Shown piece by piece: positions 1-12,307 of a DNA stretch of 64,000 bases. The DNA is from Chrysomallon squamiferum (lineage: Eukaryota > Mollusca > Gastropoda > Neomphalida > Peltospiridae). The translations under genes were made by a program, and so were the position numbers. The DNA lies in the NCBI GenBank assembly GCA_012295275.1, contig CM022677.1, positions 13,634,835 to 13,698,834 on the forward strand, read 5' to 3'. A model generated the notes under the pieces. The model saw nothing but the letters and a program-made list of their open reading frames with translations. It had not been told where the DNA came from and did not search any database. Within the stretch, counting starts at the first letter, position 1; every line of letters begins with the position of its first letter.

Positions 1-190
1 AAAACCCTGGTGTCCTGTCTGATTGTGTAAACTCTACAGAACTTTCTTCTTCATCATTCCTGGTAGTACAGTCTGCTTCATTCTTCCCAAGTTGGGGTCC
101 TTTACTTTTCTGTAAAGTGCTTTGTTTTCACGAAATAATCTGTCCCACTGCCAGATTACTGTGAAGAAACCTGATTCTTCTAATCTTCTC
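1..190 (-). pseudogene. Integrase zinc-binding region of the retrotransposon, broken
   Basis: The minus strand encodes a run with WDRLFRENKALYRKVKDPN followed by a short stretch ending in LHNQTGHQG. This resembles the H-H-C-C zinc-binding entry of retroviral-type integrases, where an LH..TGHQG histidine motif precedes the core. A stop codon interrupts the frame just before LHNQTGHQG. The catalytic DDE core would lie beyond base 1. Confidence 0.75.
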
Positions 191-414
191 TCAGCTCTGC
201 ATGGTAGCCATGTAATACAGCAATCTCCTTATTAACTTGTCTTTTGCCTGCATCACTGCTAGTTCTGGTAAAGCTGGGAGATGATGTTGTGGCTTCCATA
301 GTTTCATTAAATTGTTCCACTGCAACAGTTTATTGTGTGTTTTCTTCCACCACAATTTTATAACTTGTTTCATTGTCTGTGGAACTTCTGTACTACTAGC
401 AGTATCTCTAAAGC

Positions 415-691
415 AGCTTCCACTGAAGTAGACATCATTCCATGAAATTTCTTCCTGGATAGACCATCAGTATTCTTATTGTGTTGAATGATATTTCACA
501 TCAAAATCAAATTCTACCAGCTGAGACCCCCATGTTTCTTCCACTGCCAATTTCAGACCAACAAGCTCTAACTTCATGGAACTGTAATTATTCATGTTTC
601 TCTCAGTGGGTCTCAAGCTCTTTCTAGCAAATGCAATTTTTTTCCTTTGCCCATTCTGCTCCTGTGACAGTACTGTTCCCACAACTCTCAA
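415..691 (-). pseudogene. RNase H region of the retrotransposon, internally deleted
   Basis: The segment carries the early RNase H signatures GTVLSQEQNGQRKKIAFA and SLRPTERNMNNYSSMKLEL, including the conserved glutamate of the E-L block. It then jumps from AVEET directly to WGSQLVEFDFDVKY, skipping the stretch of about 40 residues that normally carries the TDN catalytic aspartate. After a frame change, a DGLSR connection motif is visible near 440-465. The enzyme cannot be active. Confidence 0.85.
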
Positions 692-904
692 CCCAAGTAC
701 CCTTTAACAGTGCTTGATATTTGATTTTTGAGTAACTAAGAATCCTTTAACATATCATCTGAAGTAACTGGCAAACTGCAAAAATGACACCAGGCCCTTT
801 GGTGTTTTTGGAACCTACCATTCAAGAACAGCCTTTATTTTGTCTGGATCTGTAACTACCCCATCTCTAGACATCACGTCCTAGATATTTCACTTCTTTC
901 TTAA

Positions 905-1330
905 GGAAACAGCGTTTGCTTGGTTTTAGTTTGAGCCCATGCTGTTTTAAAATGTTAAATACCTCTTCTAATTTATCTATGCACACAAAAAAAAAGAACA
1001 CTGAAATATCTGCTCTGTAAAGCAATGCTGCATAAGTCTTTGAAATGTGGCCGGTGCTCCTGATAAACCAAACAGCATATGATTGTATTTAAACAAACCC
1101 ATTGGAGTGATGAATGCAGTTTTGTCTTTGTTTTTATCCTCAACTGCAATTTGGTTGTATTCACTGGCCATATCCATATAGTGAACCAGTTTGCTCTGTG
1201 CAAAGCATCTAATGACTTCTATTGTAGGTAGTGGAAAGCAGTCTTTCCTAGTTTTAGCATTCAGCCACCTGTAGTCCACACACAGATGAATTGTGTTGTC
1301 TGTTTTTCTCACTATAACAATAGGAGATGA
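905..1330 (-). pseudogene. Reverse transcriptase region of the retrotransposon, YxDD motif deleted
   Basis: The fragment at 977-1312 reads CVDYRWLNAKTRKDCFPLP, then YMDMASEYNQIAV and GLSGAPATFQRLMQ, which are classic Ty3/gypsy palm blocks. Downstream (about 905-975), in another frame, the DKLEEVFNIL and QHGLKLKPSK thumb-side blocks follow. The segment that should contain the YxDD catalytic aspartates between QIFQC and DKLEEVF is missing, so the copy lacks its active site. Confidence 0.92.
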
Positions 1331-1335
1331 ATATG

Positions 1336-1752
1336 GGCTGTGGCTGGGTCAAATTGCATCTTGTTTTATAAGTTTCTTGATCAGCTTCTTGACTTCCTGA
1401 TACTGACTGTGTGAAATTCTTCTGTATGGTTGTGACACTGGTATGTTATCAGTTGTGCATATGTGATATTTTACAGAGTCAGTAAACCCCAAATCAAGGT
1501 TATCTTTAGCAAATACATCAGTTAAATATTCTCTTTAACATCAGAGTATTTGTTCAGTATTCTTTTTAACTTTTTCTTCTGCTCATCAGAAATATCAACT
1601 TGAAATCTATCAAACTCTGTGTATACTAACTGTAATCTGCTCCATGCAAACTTCTTCTCCTTGTCCTTTATTGACTGAGGCTCTTCTACTTCTACCACTG
1701 ATGACAAAACACCCACTTTAGTTCTTGGTTTCAACCCTATTTTACAACACAA
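1336..1752 (-). pseudogene. Pol spacer upstream of RT
   Basis: The open piece 1522-1752 ends in DISDEQKKKLKRILNKYSDV, the short helical lead-in found just before RT in many Ty3/gypsy polyproteins. The run between it and RT includes a HSQYQEVKKLIKKLI-like stretch in another frame. No protease active-site triad is visible. Confidence 0.6.
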
Positions 1753-1755
1753 ATC

Positions 1756-2958
1756 TAAAAGACTTGATAATCAAGTTCACTATCAAGATAAACAGTAGTT
1801 AGATTAATTCATAGTTTACAGTTTTGTTTTTGTCACAGTCTACTGAGTAACAAGAGGCTCACCTGGTTTTTGACACTGAAATCTGGGTGACTTTCTAGAA
1901 TCTTCCACATTATTTTAGCTGAAAAACTAAAAATCCAAAGATCGCTGTAAAACCAGGAAACAAAAATTATTTAAATATTTTCACATGAGCAAGTCCTTGA
2001 TTGTCATCTTAAATTTTGTTATAAACAAACATGTTAATAAAGTTATAACAGAATACTGTTATGAACTAGCTCTATCTCTGTACTTAATAACTGAACATGT
2101 TAATAATTAAGTGTAATACTATAGTGTTATTAACTGTTTATATTTTGTATTTAATAAATAATACAGAACAATCTACTGGGACACTTCTGTTAAGAATATT
2201 TTACGACACTGGTTTAAGTAAATTTCAAATTCCTGATACTGGTAATAAAATAGTCTTTATTTATATGTTCAAACTAATTCAATTAGTAAAATTGTTATAA
2301 TAACTTTACCCAGTAGTATTTGCTGATATAGGTAGGAGTGTTGACATCAGCATCACACAACAACACCATTGTAAAATCTTGGATACTGAAAATTCTGTAA
2401 TAGTAAATATTAGTTATTTTGTTCTTGATGTAAAATGATGTAATGGCAAGCTGACATCAGTATTTCTAAATTATTAATAAAAATATTTTTATCTTTATTT
2501 TATTTTTTTTTTTTTTTACTAAAATATACAGAAACATTAATATATGTGTACATTTCCAGATTCCTAAATAAAACATAATTTAACTAAATGTTTTTTCTTG
2601 ATACAATGTCAGGACAATCTATAGACACTGATATTATAAAATATAGAATCATTAATTTAAACTATTACAAAGATTTAAACTTATGATGTTTAGCATGATT
2701 AATTAATCATATCACATTGTTTAATAATGTAAAAAGTCTGAGATCAAAATAACGATTAAAATTACTATTATAATTTCATTTTAAACAATTATTCATGAAG
2801 AAATTATTTATTTTATTTTTATTTAATTTGGATAATTAAACCAATATAACTTCACATTACCTTGTTGAATAAATTGATATTACATGTTAACCTCAATAGG
2901 GCCTTCTGCACTTTCTGATCTCTAGAACACCATAAATCAATCCTGAAATTAAGATTTA

Positions 2959-3010
<52 letters not shown>

Positions 3011-3125
3011 ATATGATAAATCAAATCAATTTAAAATGATGGTAATAATAAACTGCATGTCTCATTGTGAAAAGTCAAAGTCAAAAATTCTTTCTGGAAT
3101 TTTCACTAATAGAAATGCTAATAAT
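1756..3125. other. AT-rich stretch with no recognised gene
   Basis: I see no coding signature on either strand. Short open stretches such as 2097-2300 have AT-driven composition and no start or domain support. A T-run lies at about 2504-2518 and an AAT microsatellite at 2961-3006. Confidence 0.6.
2961..3006. repeat. (AAT)n microsatellite
   Basis: A pure ATA/AAT trinucleotide run of about 46 bases. Confidence 0.95.
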
Positions 3126-3129
3126 ATAT

Positions 3130-3560
3130 TTTAATTATCACTGAAAGTGAGTCTAAGAATTAATAGAAAGAGAATAAGTAAAAGTACACAAATAACATCA
3201 AGGAGAACACAGATGCGAAGGCAATGATGGCGATGTTAACAGAAATAGAATAACATATTTTGAAATAGAAGGTGCACACTAAGAATGCAAGAATAATTTT
3301 AATAACAAGTGAAAAAGAATAATGAAAAGTGAACCTTAAGAAAAACAGAGATACAACAGCAACGACAGTGACATTAACAGAAATAGTAATATTATACTTT
3401 AATGCAGACACAAAGAAAGTAAGAATAATAGTTATTAAAATGCTCAAAATAATAAAGAAAACTTACATTAATTCTAATAAGAGTAACATATTTCAATATA
3501 GGATGTGCACACTAAGAAAGCAATGACGGTGATGTTAACTGAAATATGTATTAAAAGGGT
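3130..3560 (+). repeat. Degenerate minisatellite, about 120-145 bp units, copy A
   Basis: Three diverged units share the order GCAA(C/T)GA(C/T)GGCGA, then TTAACAGAAATAG, then an AATATATTTTAATA-like block, then a GTGCACACTAAGAA block. The same unit recurs at 29900-30330 in this orientation and at 32400-32820 inverted, so it is a dispersed or satellite family and not a gene. Confidence 0.6.
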
Positions 3561-3877
3561 AAGATAAAATGTATAATGAATGTGAAAATAAACCTGAACA
3601 ATCTGCAAATTTTCTTCAAAAATCCAGTTTCATTCACAATAAACTGAAATCTTATAATGTAAAATGAACATTAAAAAACATGCATTTTTCACAGAAAAAA
3701 AAATATAGATATACAGAAATAGAAAAATGAGGGAGATTTGAAGGAAGGTTATGTAGACAGGTAAGCAAGGAGATGGATAGATGATTGATAGGATTGTAAA
3801 GTGAAATATAATTTATATATACAAGAAAACATAGATAAGATAGGTAGTTATGTAGGTAGGTCGTATAGGGCATTTGA

Positions 3878-3977
<100 letters not shown>

Positions 3978-4849
3978 ACTTTTGTATGGGTTATAAATGG
4001 ACAGGCAAACAGAAAGCTACATATGGATTTTGAAAGTTGTTATACATGCAGGAGATGAGTGAGACAGAGAGACTCAGATGTAGAGAGAGTTTGATAGATA
4101 AAAACTTAGACAGGCTGACAGATTGTTTGTAGACAGATAAATAGATTGTTAGAAAGGAACAAAGATAAATAGAAAGCCACAGAGGAGCATACTTATAGAT
4201 ATAGAAATACTGAGACAAGCAGATTAAGAGACATGATAGATGTAAGCAACTGTACAATGGTAATGTGGGGGTATATTATAAAGTGTGACTATATATGTGG
4301 TGTTAAATATTTTTTACAGAGTGGATATGAAATGATGAACATGTCTGACAGGTTGATTCGAGTATTTGAGCAAGAAACTGTAGGAATATGTGTTTATGAG
4401 TTAGATAGAAAGAATGGCTATATCGTGTGTTTTCTCCCTGTTTTTGAGAGTGCATATGTATTGTAGATAGATACATAGGTAGACAGAGAGACAGAAAGAT
4501 AGAAAGATATATGTCAATGTAAAAGATGTAGTGTGTAAACATGTATGGCTTTGTAATATTATGTGTCTGTGTGTTAGAGAGATTGTGGATAATAGGGTAC
4601 TGCTACTTTTTCCAATTTTGAATACAGTGGCATTAATTTGAAAGACCTTTCTATATATAGATAGAAAGACAAGAGAACAGAGTATACACAGAAGTGTATG
4701 TATTTAAGAGTAGTTTTGAAAAACATTTGTTTATTTTTAGAAAGAATGGGTGTTTTATACAAAGAACACTCCTTTTTGAACATGCATGTATTCTCTATCT
4801 TGCTCACAAGAAGAAATACTCACTTTTTCTTACATATTCTTTCTCTGTT

Positions 4850-4854
4850 TATAA

Positions 4855-4900
<46 letters not shown>

Positions 4901-6499
4901 TTATCTCACATCTCTATCTCTCATCTGTCAATCTTATCTCTCTCTATCTCTGTATCTATATATAGATATATAATTATCTCTATTAATCTATGTCATTCAC
5001 TGGAAAATCATACAGGGCATACTTCTCAGTTTCATATATATATCTCTATATATCTATATCTATAATACACAAAAACATATAACCATACCTACATATCAGT
5101 CTCTCTCTCAATATATCTATCTATCTGTCTAAATCTAGCTTTCTTTTTAACAAACATACTCAAATATAAACATAATCTCATTTACACATTCATTTATATC
5201 CCAATCCTCTAAATACATAACAATATATTCATACACATATACTCACGATTATGAACCTATATATGCATATATTTATGTAGTTTGTAAATGTCCATCTATC
5301 TATATCTATCCTCTCTAACACACATGTACATACATAAACCCAAATTCATTCACTCATCTCTCTCAGAAATCCACAAAAAACACACTATCTTTCACACACA
5401 TTTATATACCCATTCTCTTTAACACACAAACACATAATTATTTATAAAGACTCATACACACATACACATCACTTTGCCTATCTTACTATCACTAATCTAT
5501 CTATCTATATAATTATTGTCTGCTTATCTCACTAGGCATCATCTAACAATCCATCTATCTAACTATTTCTCTATCAATCTATCTCACTGTCAAAATTAGT
5601 CACACAAACACACACACGCATGCACACACACATACACACACACACACTCTCTCTATTTGCCCCTTTTCAAAATGCATTATTTAAATACACTTTTTCTTAC
5701 ACAAACTGACAATCCTCCTTTAACACAGCCATACAGCAATCCTCTCTAGCAAACATACATACACATCAAGACCTCCACACTTCCCTATCCACCTCTCTCT
5801 ATCTGTCTTTGTATCTTTATTCAAATGTGTCTGTCTATCTATCTATATATCTATATATCTATCTACCTACCTAGCTACCTATCTATCTATCAATCTATTT
5901 ATCAATATATTTATTCATTTTTCTATTTATCCCATGTACATAAGCAAAACTCTCTCTAACACACAAACAACAGACTCAGTCTTTCTTACATTTGTGCCTT
6001 CTTGTTTATCTTTCTAGTAATCTATCTACCTTTCTTCATGTTTATCAAGCTACCTTTCTTGTGCCCATTTTACACTGTACCCTATATCCACCCTGTTTTA
6101 CACATATCTATGTAGTTACTCATCCTTTAATATAGACATCACTTCCTAAATACACAAATACATTATCATTCCTATACATGTGTCAATGTACACACACATT
6201 CTTTAATGCATCTATATGTCCGTCAGTCTGTCTACAAATCATCTACTGAACTAGTGACATACTACATATCTACCTTCCTATCAGTTTATCTCTCTAGCTT
6301 ATATGTCTATTTTTCAGTAAATATCTGTATATCTAACTACAGACTACTTCAAACATCCGAATCTTCCTATATATCTAACTTATATAATCTATCTGTATTT
6401 ATCTCTATATAACTTGTGTATTTATCTCTGGATGTCTACCTTTAAGTTATCAGTTCATCTATATAGATATTCCCTGCTCCAGTGATTCATACCTACACC

Positions 6500-6539
<40 letters not shown>

Positions 6540-7120
6540 GTCTTCCACATTACCATCCATACTTCCCTACACCAATCTGTCTGTCTGCTGCATAACTATC
6601 TACATATATCTACATATCAACCTACTGAACTACTGTCCTACATACCTATCTGTCTCTCTCTGTGTCTGATGTCTATTAGATAACTATCTACATATATCTG
6701 CATATCAACATACTGAAGTACTGTCCTGCATACCTATTTGTTTATCTATCCACATTATGACAGATCAATAACCATCCATCAGTCATATATCTAATTCCCT
6801 GTCAAACTACCTACATACATAACTAACTATGCCTGCATTACAACCTGTATGATTTATGTATATATCTGTATGTCTACACTCTCAGCCTGGCACACACACA
6901 TGACAGAAAGAAGAAAACACAGAATAGATAAATAGGCATGTTTGTCTATCTGCCTAAATTCATCTACATCTATCAATTCATTTGTTAACTTCTACTGATC
7001 TAACTGTCTATCAGTCTATCAACATCTCTCTCTTTCTTTCTGTTTATCTTCCTGTGTATCTCTTTACCTGTTAACCTCCCATCAGACAGTCAGTCTCATA
7101 TCTCTGTCAATCATCTCTCC
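4850..7120. repeat. CTAT/CTGT/CA-rich low-complexity region of U1
   Basis: Over 2 kb consists of interrupted (CTAT)n, (CTGT)n, (CA)n and (TA)n tracts, including pure (AT)n at 4857-4897 and (TA)n at 6509-6536. The matching region fills 18321-19880 in U2 and 57540-58860 in U3. Open frames rich in I, Y, S and L are composition artefacts. Confidence 0.9.
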
Positions 7121-7191
7121 TTTCCTTTAAATCACATATAGTAGCTCTAAACTTACTAATATTGTCTATGAAAACAACATTAAGCTGGAAC

Positions 7192-7347
7192 CTGCTTGTT
7201 GTCTATCTGTAAATATCATTGCTCCCCATCTTTTCATTTCTTCTGCACTAATTTGTAATGTAGAAACACACAGAGTTTTTGCAGTGTCCTTAGTCATTAT
7301 AGTGGAAGTTGTTTTACTGCCTTCCTGATAAAACCAAGAATCATCCA
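7192..7347 (-). CDS. Candidate Ig-like domain exon, phase 1-1 (U1 copy)
   Basis: On the minus strand a pyrimidine-containing acceptor ending in AACAG precedes 156 open bases, and CAG|GTTCCA is a possible donor. Both ends are phase 1, the usual phase for shuffled extracellular domains. The translation holds DDSWFYQEGSK (like an Ig strand C with its tryptophan), CVSTLQISAEEMKRWG (like strand E and following) and IFTDRQQAG (like strand F-G but without the expected cysteine). The Ig call is inference from weak motif spacing. The U2 counterpart (19930-20083) has indels and lacks the donor. I cannot name a gene, and it may be a dead exon. Confidence 0.33.
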
Positions 7348-7410
7348 CTGTTAACTATTGGAGAACAATCAATCAGCACTGACATATATTGTCAACAACT
7401 TCTCTGTCTG

Positions 7411-7585
7411 GAAACTGCTTTGGATAGAAAAATCCATATTGGTCTATATCAGTAGATATCACAACTGTTTGAAGTAACCTTTATATTCTTCTCCATATTT
7501 TTATATCTGAAGCTGATTACAGAATCATGTCTTTCCTGTAGATACAATAATAAAATTTAATACAAATAATAACTATTTTTCCATT
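7411..7585 (+). repeat. About 175-bp dispersed element, copy 1
   Basis: The block starts with GGAAACTGCTTTGGATAGAA and ends near a GATACAATAATAAAAT run. It recurs at 20141-20315 in U2 and, diverged, at 40659-40835. The last copy is on the plus strand although its host segment is inverted relative to U1, so it behaves as an independently placed or flipped block. Confidence 0.6.
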
Positions 7586-7798
7586 GTGTTTAATTGTCTA
7601 TAGTGTTAGAAAGAAATTATTATAAATAAACATCATCTGTCTCTTATTATAATAGATTTTAATAATAAATAACAAATAATTTGAACAAAAATACAGATCT
7701 ATGAAAAAGTATAACTACAAATTTTACATTCTGGTCAACTTCAAAAAAAACTAAATTGTCTTTTATATCTAAATTGATAAAAATATGTTAAAATAAAA

Positions 7799-7810
7799 AT
7801 AATAATAATA

Positions 7811-7859
<49 letters not shown>
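7799..7859. repeat. (AAT)n microsatellite in U1
   Basis: A trinucleotide run of about 60 bases with one early interruption. It is absent from U2 and U3, which have lost the surrounding segment. Confidence 0.95.
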
Positions 7860-7860
<1 letters not shown>

Positions 7861-9825
7861 AAACACCACACTAGTGTTTTTCAAAGCTGAAATCCATAAA
7901 ATTGTGAATACTCCTATGAATCTGACCTGCCTTGTACTGTAAGGGAGAGAGTTCGATCAAGTATTTGTACAAGTCTTTAAAAATAATATGAAATCTGACA
8001 GACTTGACAATTTCCACCTGTAAATTGAAAATATTTCATATAAAAAATGTCAGGCATTTTAGTTAAATAACTAAATGATAAGTTCTGTCATTTACGTTTA
8101 TTAATTGTTTGAAGTAAAACGCTTACGATATAAGGATTTCAAACAGTTTACAACAAAAACTATTTTACAAAGTTCCCATCCATAACTTAAGATTTTTTTA
8201 AAAGTAAAGTAGGAAACTCATTGTTTGCATACATAATAGTAAATTTTTTCAGAAGTTTAATGTTTTTTGTTTTAACGAAAAAGAGTGAAAATTCATTTTT
8301 GAAGGACCTTTACATTTTTTTACATTTTTTCTATTGTAAAACTGTTATCAAGCATTACAGTGAATGTATCAAGGCAATCGTTCAAATAACAAGTAATCAG
8401 TTTGCTTTTTACATGTAAATACCATCTCTAATGCATTGAAAATGGAAATAAATATTAAAATAAAAATGTATAATGGTTTCAAGTGTCATTTTACAACTAC
8501 GTACTCAGAGCTGACCGCTATGGAGTTTTAAAAGAGTAACGTGTCCACATTATGGTACCTAAAGAGAATATTCATCCACCTGCGTTAGGGAAAATTTTCT
8601 TTTTTTATATTTTATTTCAATTATTTAATTGTATTCTAATATTTTTATTTTATTTTATTTGTTTTCCGTTGGTGACGTCTAATAATATCTGAAAAAATGG
8701 ATAATACGAAATCGGTACAAGATGGTACATTACGTCAACGGTACAAACTAAAACAACAACAAAAAAATGTTTCTACCTTTACAACAATTACTTCTCAATA
8801 GTAGACATCTATGTATCAGAGGCATTGGTTATTTGACATACTTCCACAAAATACTTTTAATAATCCAAATAGAATTGATTGCATTATAAAGGTCTACATG
8901 TTTAAAAGTGTGTAAACACTGATCGGCGTTCGATGTTGCCATATTGCATTTCGATCGGAAGTTTCTGTGAGCTCTCGGAAGTTTTTAAACTTCCAAATTC
9001 AATTATTTTACGTCTCTTTTCTGAACCTTTTATGATTTAACTTTTACGGATGGTTATTCATATTACCAAGCAGTGATCTGCGTCTTTCTTACTTTTTTTA
9101 CCCAAAATAAATAAAATAAATAAATAAAATTGAATGAAAAACATTAAATGAAATAGGCATTTTGCAATAATTCTATACATAATAATAACACATTAAATAA
9201 ATCAAAAATATAGGAAACTGGTTATTTAAAAGACAAAGAAAACGCAGGGAATATTAATAAGCTGGTTCTGTCTGCTACAAAACATTATACAGAATTAGTT
9301 CTTTTCATCTAAAAGCAGCAACTCTAATTTAACGTCACCTCACATATGCGAGGAATAAGCTATTTCAGAAGTTCCCGGTCTAAGGGTAATAACTCTATTT
9401 AACACGTTGGTAAATATACAAAAAAGACTGAGTGTCGAAAAAATCACACATAAACACACACACACACACACACACACACACGAAAGATCACTAGTGGCAT
9501 CTTAAGTCTCCTGAATGTGTTTCATTCACTGAATTTACTAATTTCACTAAAATGGTTTTATTTAAACCTACATATTATTATTTTTATTTCTGTTTAACGT
9601 AATTTTTTCTTTATAATAAATATATCCCTGAAATAACATTTTATTTCCTTTCTTAATCTTTTCTTTTCCCTTGTTTGAATATTTTATTATTATTATTATT
9701 ATTATTATTTTTTTTTATCATTTTAAGTAGTATTATTGCAATTATTGTTGTTGTTTTTATCGTTAATGTCGTTATGTCGTCATTATAAAGAAACAATTAT
9801 CAACAGATAGACACACAAACGCACT
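7860..9825. other. Gene-free part of U1, copied in U2 and U3
   Basis: I see no coding signature. It contains AT-rich DNA, a conserved block with a repeated CGGAAGTTT (8954-8990), and one GGTCTAAGGGTAATAACTC copy of the molluscan motif near 9378. The counterparts 20360-22030 and 58980-60690 are highly similar by eye, so conservation here reflects recent duplication, not constraint. Confidence 0.6.
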
Positions 9826-9827
9826 CA

Positions 9828-9912
<85 letters not shown>
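9826..9912. repeat. (CA)n followed by (GA)n
   Basis: A CA run passes directly into about 34 GA dinucleotides. At the same place U2 and U3 have a CA run plus only a short GAGAAAAGAAAGAG remnant, so the GA expansion is specific to U1. Confidence 0.95.
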
Positions 9913-9916
<4 letters not shown>

Positions 9917-10173
9917 GTATACCTGTTTGCCTTAGAGGATACGTTGTTAAGTTGATATCACGGAGATGGTGTTTACATATGTAGTTAAATAATATTTGAT
10001 AGGCAAATGAACTTGTAAGAAAATGCTTGTACATGCGTTATAATATAATATCACATTAACCTCGCTTTTCACAACTTTTCTTTTATTGGTCACATTAATT
10101 ACGCAGTTCAGTTTTGGCTTTTTTATTTCTATATCTCTCTGTCTGTCTGTCCGTCTACCTATCTACCTCTCAG

Positions 10174-10268
10174 ATTGTAGAGATATGCACAGAGGTCGCT
10201 GTAATTATAACTTCAGTAATTTTGTTATAAACGCTGTAGAAAACATTGATAATAAAGCAGCAATGATA
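10174..10268 (+). pseudogene. Exon C of the unit gene, truncated U1 copy
   Basis: A TCTG-rich pyrimidine tract ends in CTCTCAG, followed by an open frame with NFVINAVENIDNKAAM. In U2 (22392-22542) and U3 (61058-61208) the frame continues with LSYVTERGSVYTQNTGG. Here it stops just after NKAAM because about 180 bp are deleted. I do not recognise the protein. The exon call rests on the acceptor and the open frame only. Confidence 0.25.
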
Positions 10269-10337
10269 TAGTATGTCACAAAGATTTCTTGTTCAAGTAA
10301 AGTGTATCTCCGTTTTCACCATTCTTCTCACGTTTTC

Positions 10338-10339
<2 letters not shown>

Positions 10340-10383
<44 letters not shown>
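10340..10383. repeat. (AAT)n microsatellite
   Basis: A trinucleotide run present at the matching place in all three units, with different lengths (22739-22776, 61417-61543). Confidence 0.95.
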
Positions 10384-10386
<3 letters not shown>

Positions 10387-11780
10387 TAAAAGAAAACAAA
10401 AACATTAAGCTTATCCAGCAGAGTAGTTCATATTCACTTCAACATCTTCACCTTTTCCTGTATAGTTTATTTTATTTTTAAAAAAGGACTGAACATTGTC
10501 TCCGCCTTAGAAACTTGTTTTACATCGTATAGTGTGTAAAACTAATGACGTAATCGAGACTCGCGTGACACGTTGCGTTTGCTACAAATACGTTTTACTC
10601 TACGTTTACTACTGAATAAAAATGACAATTTTAAATAAGAACTATTCACTTGTTTATATTATACAAAACCAAAGCAGATATCACACGAAGAAACCCAGAG
10701 TGATCGTGACTGTTCGAGATTTATAGTGTAAATGTCATTGTTTTTACTCGAGACAAATCGAAAAAGAAATAAAATAACAAATAAATGTTTTAAGCGAAAT
10801 AGGAATTTTTCAATAATTAATTAAGTAATAATAATAAATCAAATAAAGCAACAAATAATGAAAACTGGCTCTTTATTAACTGTTGAATTTAATTTATCGT
10901 ACCTATTAGAATATTTTGCTTTAAAACATTTATAGAATTAGCCGATTTCATCTAAATGTAGTAAACCGAATTTAGCTTCACATTGCATATGCATTAATGG
11001 TCTAAGGGAAATAACTCTGTATTTATATAATGATTATGTCAGATTATCTTTTGCTGGTTGACAGACAACAAAAACAGATTTTGATCAATATATACATAAA
11101 AAAAAAAAAAAACACACAAAGACTATCTTTTTGTTGTTGTTGTTTGTTTGTTTTAAATTATATGAATTATAACAATTTCAGCATGATTTTCCATTTATTG
11201 TTTTTAGATAAAATCCAATGGGTTTGATTTTGCAGATGTCAAGATTTAAAACAGTTGAGAAAAGTACTAAAACTATGGTTCTGGGAAACAATGCAACAGG
11301 AAAGAGAGAAACGGAAAAAAGTAACAGGAAAAAATAAAGAAACGGAAAGAAAGAAACATTACTTTTTTTTACTAAAATTCCTATTTTAAATATGTTAAAG
11401 GTATTTCAAATTATTTTTTTGCCAAACAATATTTTTAATGCTTCTTAAATACTCATCATAAATATGCAGCTCTTTCACCCATTAATTATCATTCCCCAAT
11501 TGATCATCCATATGTTTCACCATAAACACTATGCCAATCTATATCTCTACATCTCTCTAACATAAGTCAGTTTCCCAATTAAGTTGCCCAATTGAGTTTT
11601 AATTGTCATCTTGACCTATCCAATGGGTTCTTTAAATGTCTCAATTATCATTTTCTTGAAGAAACCATTTAAGAAGCCATTCTCTAATTGAACCATTCAA
11701 AGGGTAATCCCTTCTCTTTATGTCCCTTTATCTTATCCTCAGATCTATCCCTTTATTTTATCTTCAGATCTATCCCTTTA
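10384..11780. other. Gene-free part of U1 leading into the MULE fossil
   Basis: AT-rich DNA with one GGTCTAAGGGAAATAACTC motif copy (about 11000) and no supported coding sequence. The stretch near 11460-11780 (repeated in U2 and U3) shows CCCAATTAAGTT and CAATTGA-type short repeats and may be the left non-coding flank of the transposon fossil. Confidence 0.5.
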
Positions 11781-11916
11781 TATGGCTTCCCAGATGGCTT
11801 CCCACTTAATTACCCATGATATATCAATATCTTATCTTGAGGGAGCACCATTCCTGAGACTCATTAGTGCCATCATTAGAATACATATCACAAATATATC
11901 AATAAAATTTCTATGG

Positions 11917-12054
11917 AGTCAGAAAGGTGGATCAAAAATGTGTTATCATGGCCACATGTATACCAAGTTAGCTACTAGGAAGAAGAAGATTTGGTGGAAG
12001 TACTCCAAGAAAGTCAGTCTTGGTATGTATAAGGGTGCATATACTGTAGATGAT
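11917..12054 (+). pseudogene. FLYWCH zinc-finger remnant of a MULE transposase (U1)
   Basis: The frame reads SQKGGSKMCYHGHMY, then KKKIWWKYSKKVSLGMYKGA. It follows the FLYWCH pattern of a GG..L.Y.G..Y lead, a central W, and a cysteine-type finger, but the key cysteines and histidine are partly replaced (K-Y-S where W-x-C-S is usual). FLYWCH fingers are commonly fused in front of MULE transposases in animals, and a MULE-like segment follows 250 bases downstream on the same strand. Confidence 0.6.
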
Positions 12055-12307
12055 TTTATTTATATTTTAAATTTCTTAAATGCAATGATGTTTTAATAAA
12101 TGCGATTTAATTGGATGGACGGGAAAATCTTGTATATTTCTTCAGATCACAGTAAAAAAGCATAGGATGGTTCTAATGTTTGAATATCTCTATTTCCGAA
12201 TGACTTCATATTCTGGTATTAATTAGTGTATTATATTAAGTCTTTGTAGGTTGTCTGGCTACACTCAGCTCTATGGTAGATATGACTGATCCTGAACCCG
12301 GTCGTTC

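Larger units (their letters stand above)
1..1755 (-). mobile_element. Ty3/gypsy-like retrotransposon pol remnant, cut by the window edge
   Basis: Read on the minus strand, the order is a protease-RT spacer, reverse transcriptase, RNase H and the integrase zinc-binding region. That RT-RH-IN order defines Ty3/gypsy elements as opposed to Ty1/copia. The reading frame is broken by several frameshifts and stops, and two catalytic segments are deleted, so this is a dead copy. No LTR is visible; the 3' part of pol lies left of base 1 and nothing resembling gag lies to the right. Confidence in the superfamily is high from the RT and RNase H signatures. The clade cannot be fixed from these fragments. 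Confidence 0.93.

Noticed and set aside
8221-8418. 65-codon Phe/Lys-rich frame in U1
   Set aside because: AT-driven composition; the matching stretches of U2 and U3 are broken by deletions.
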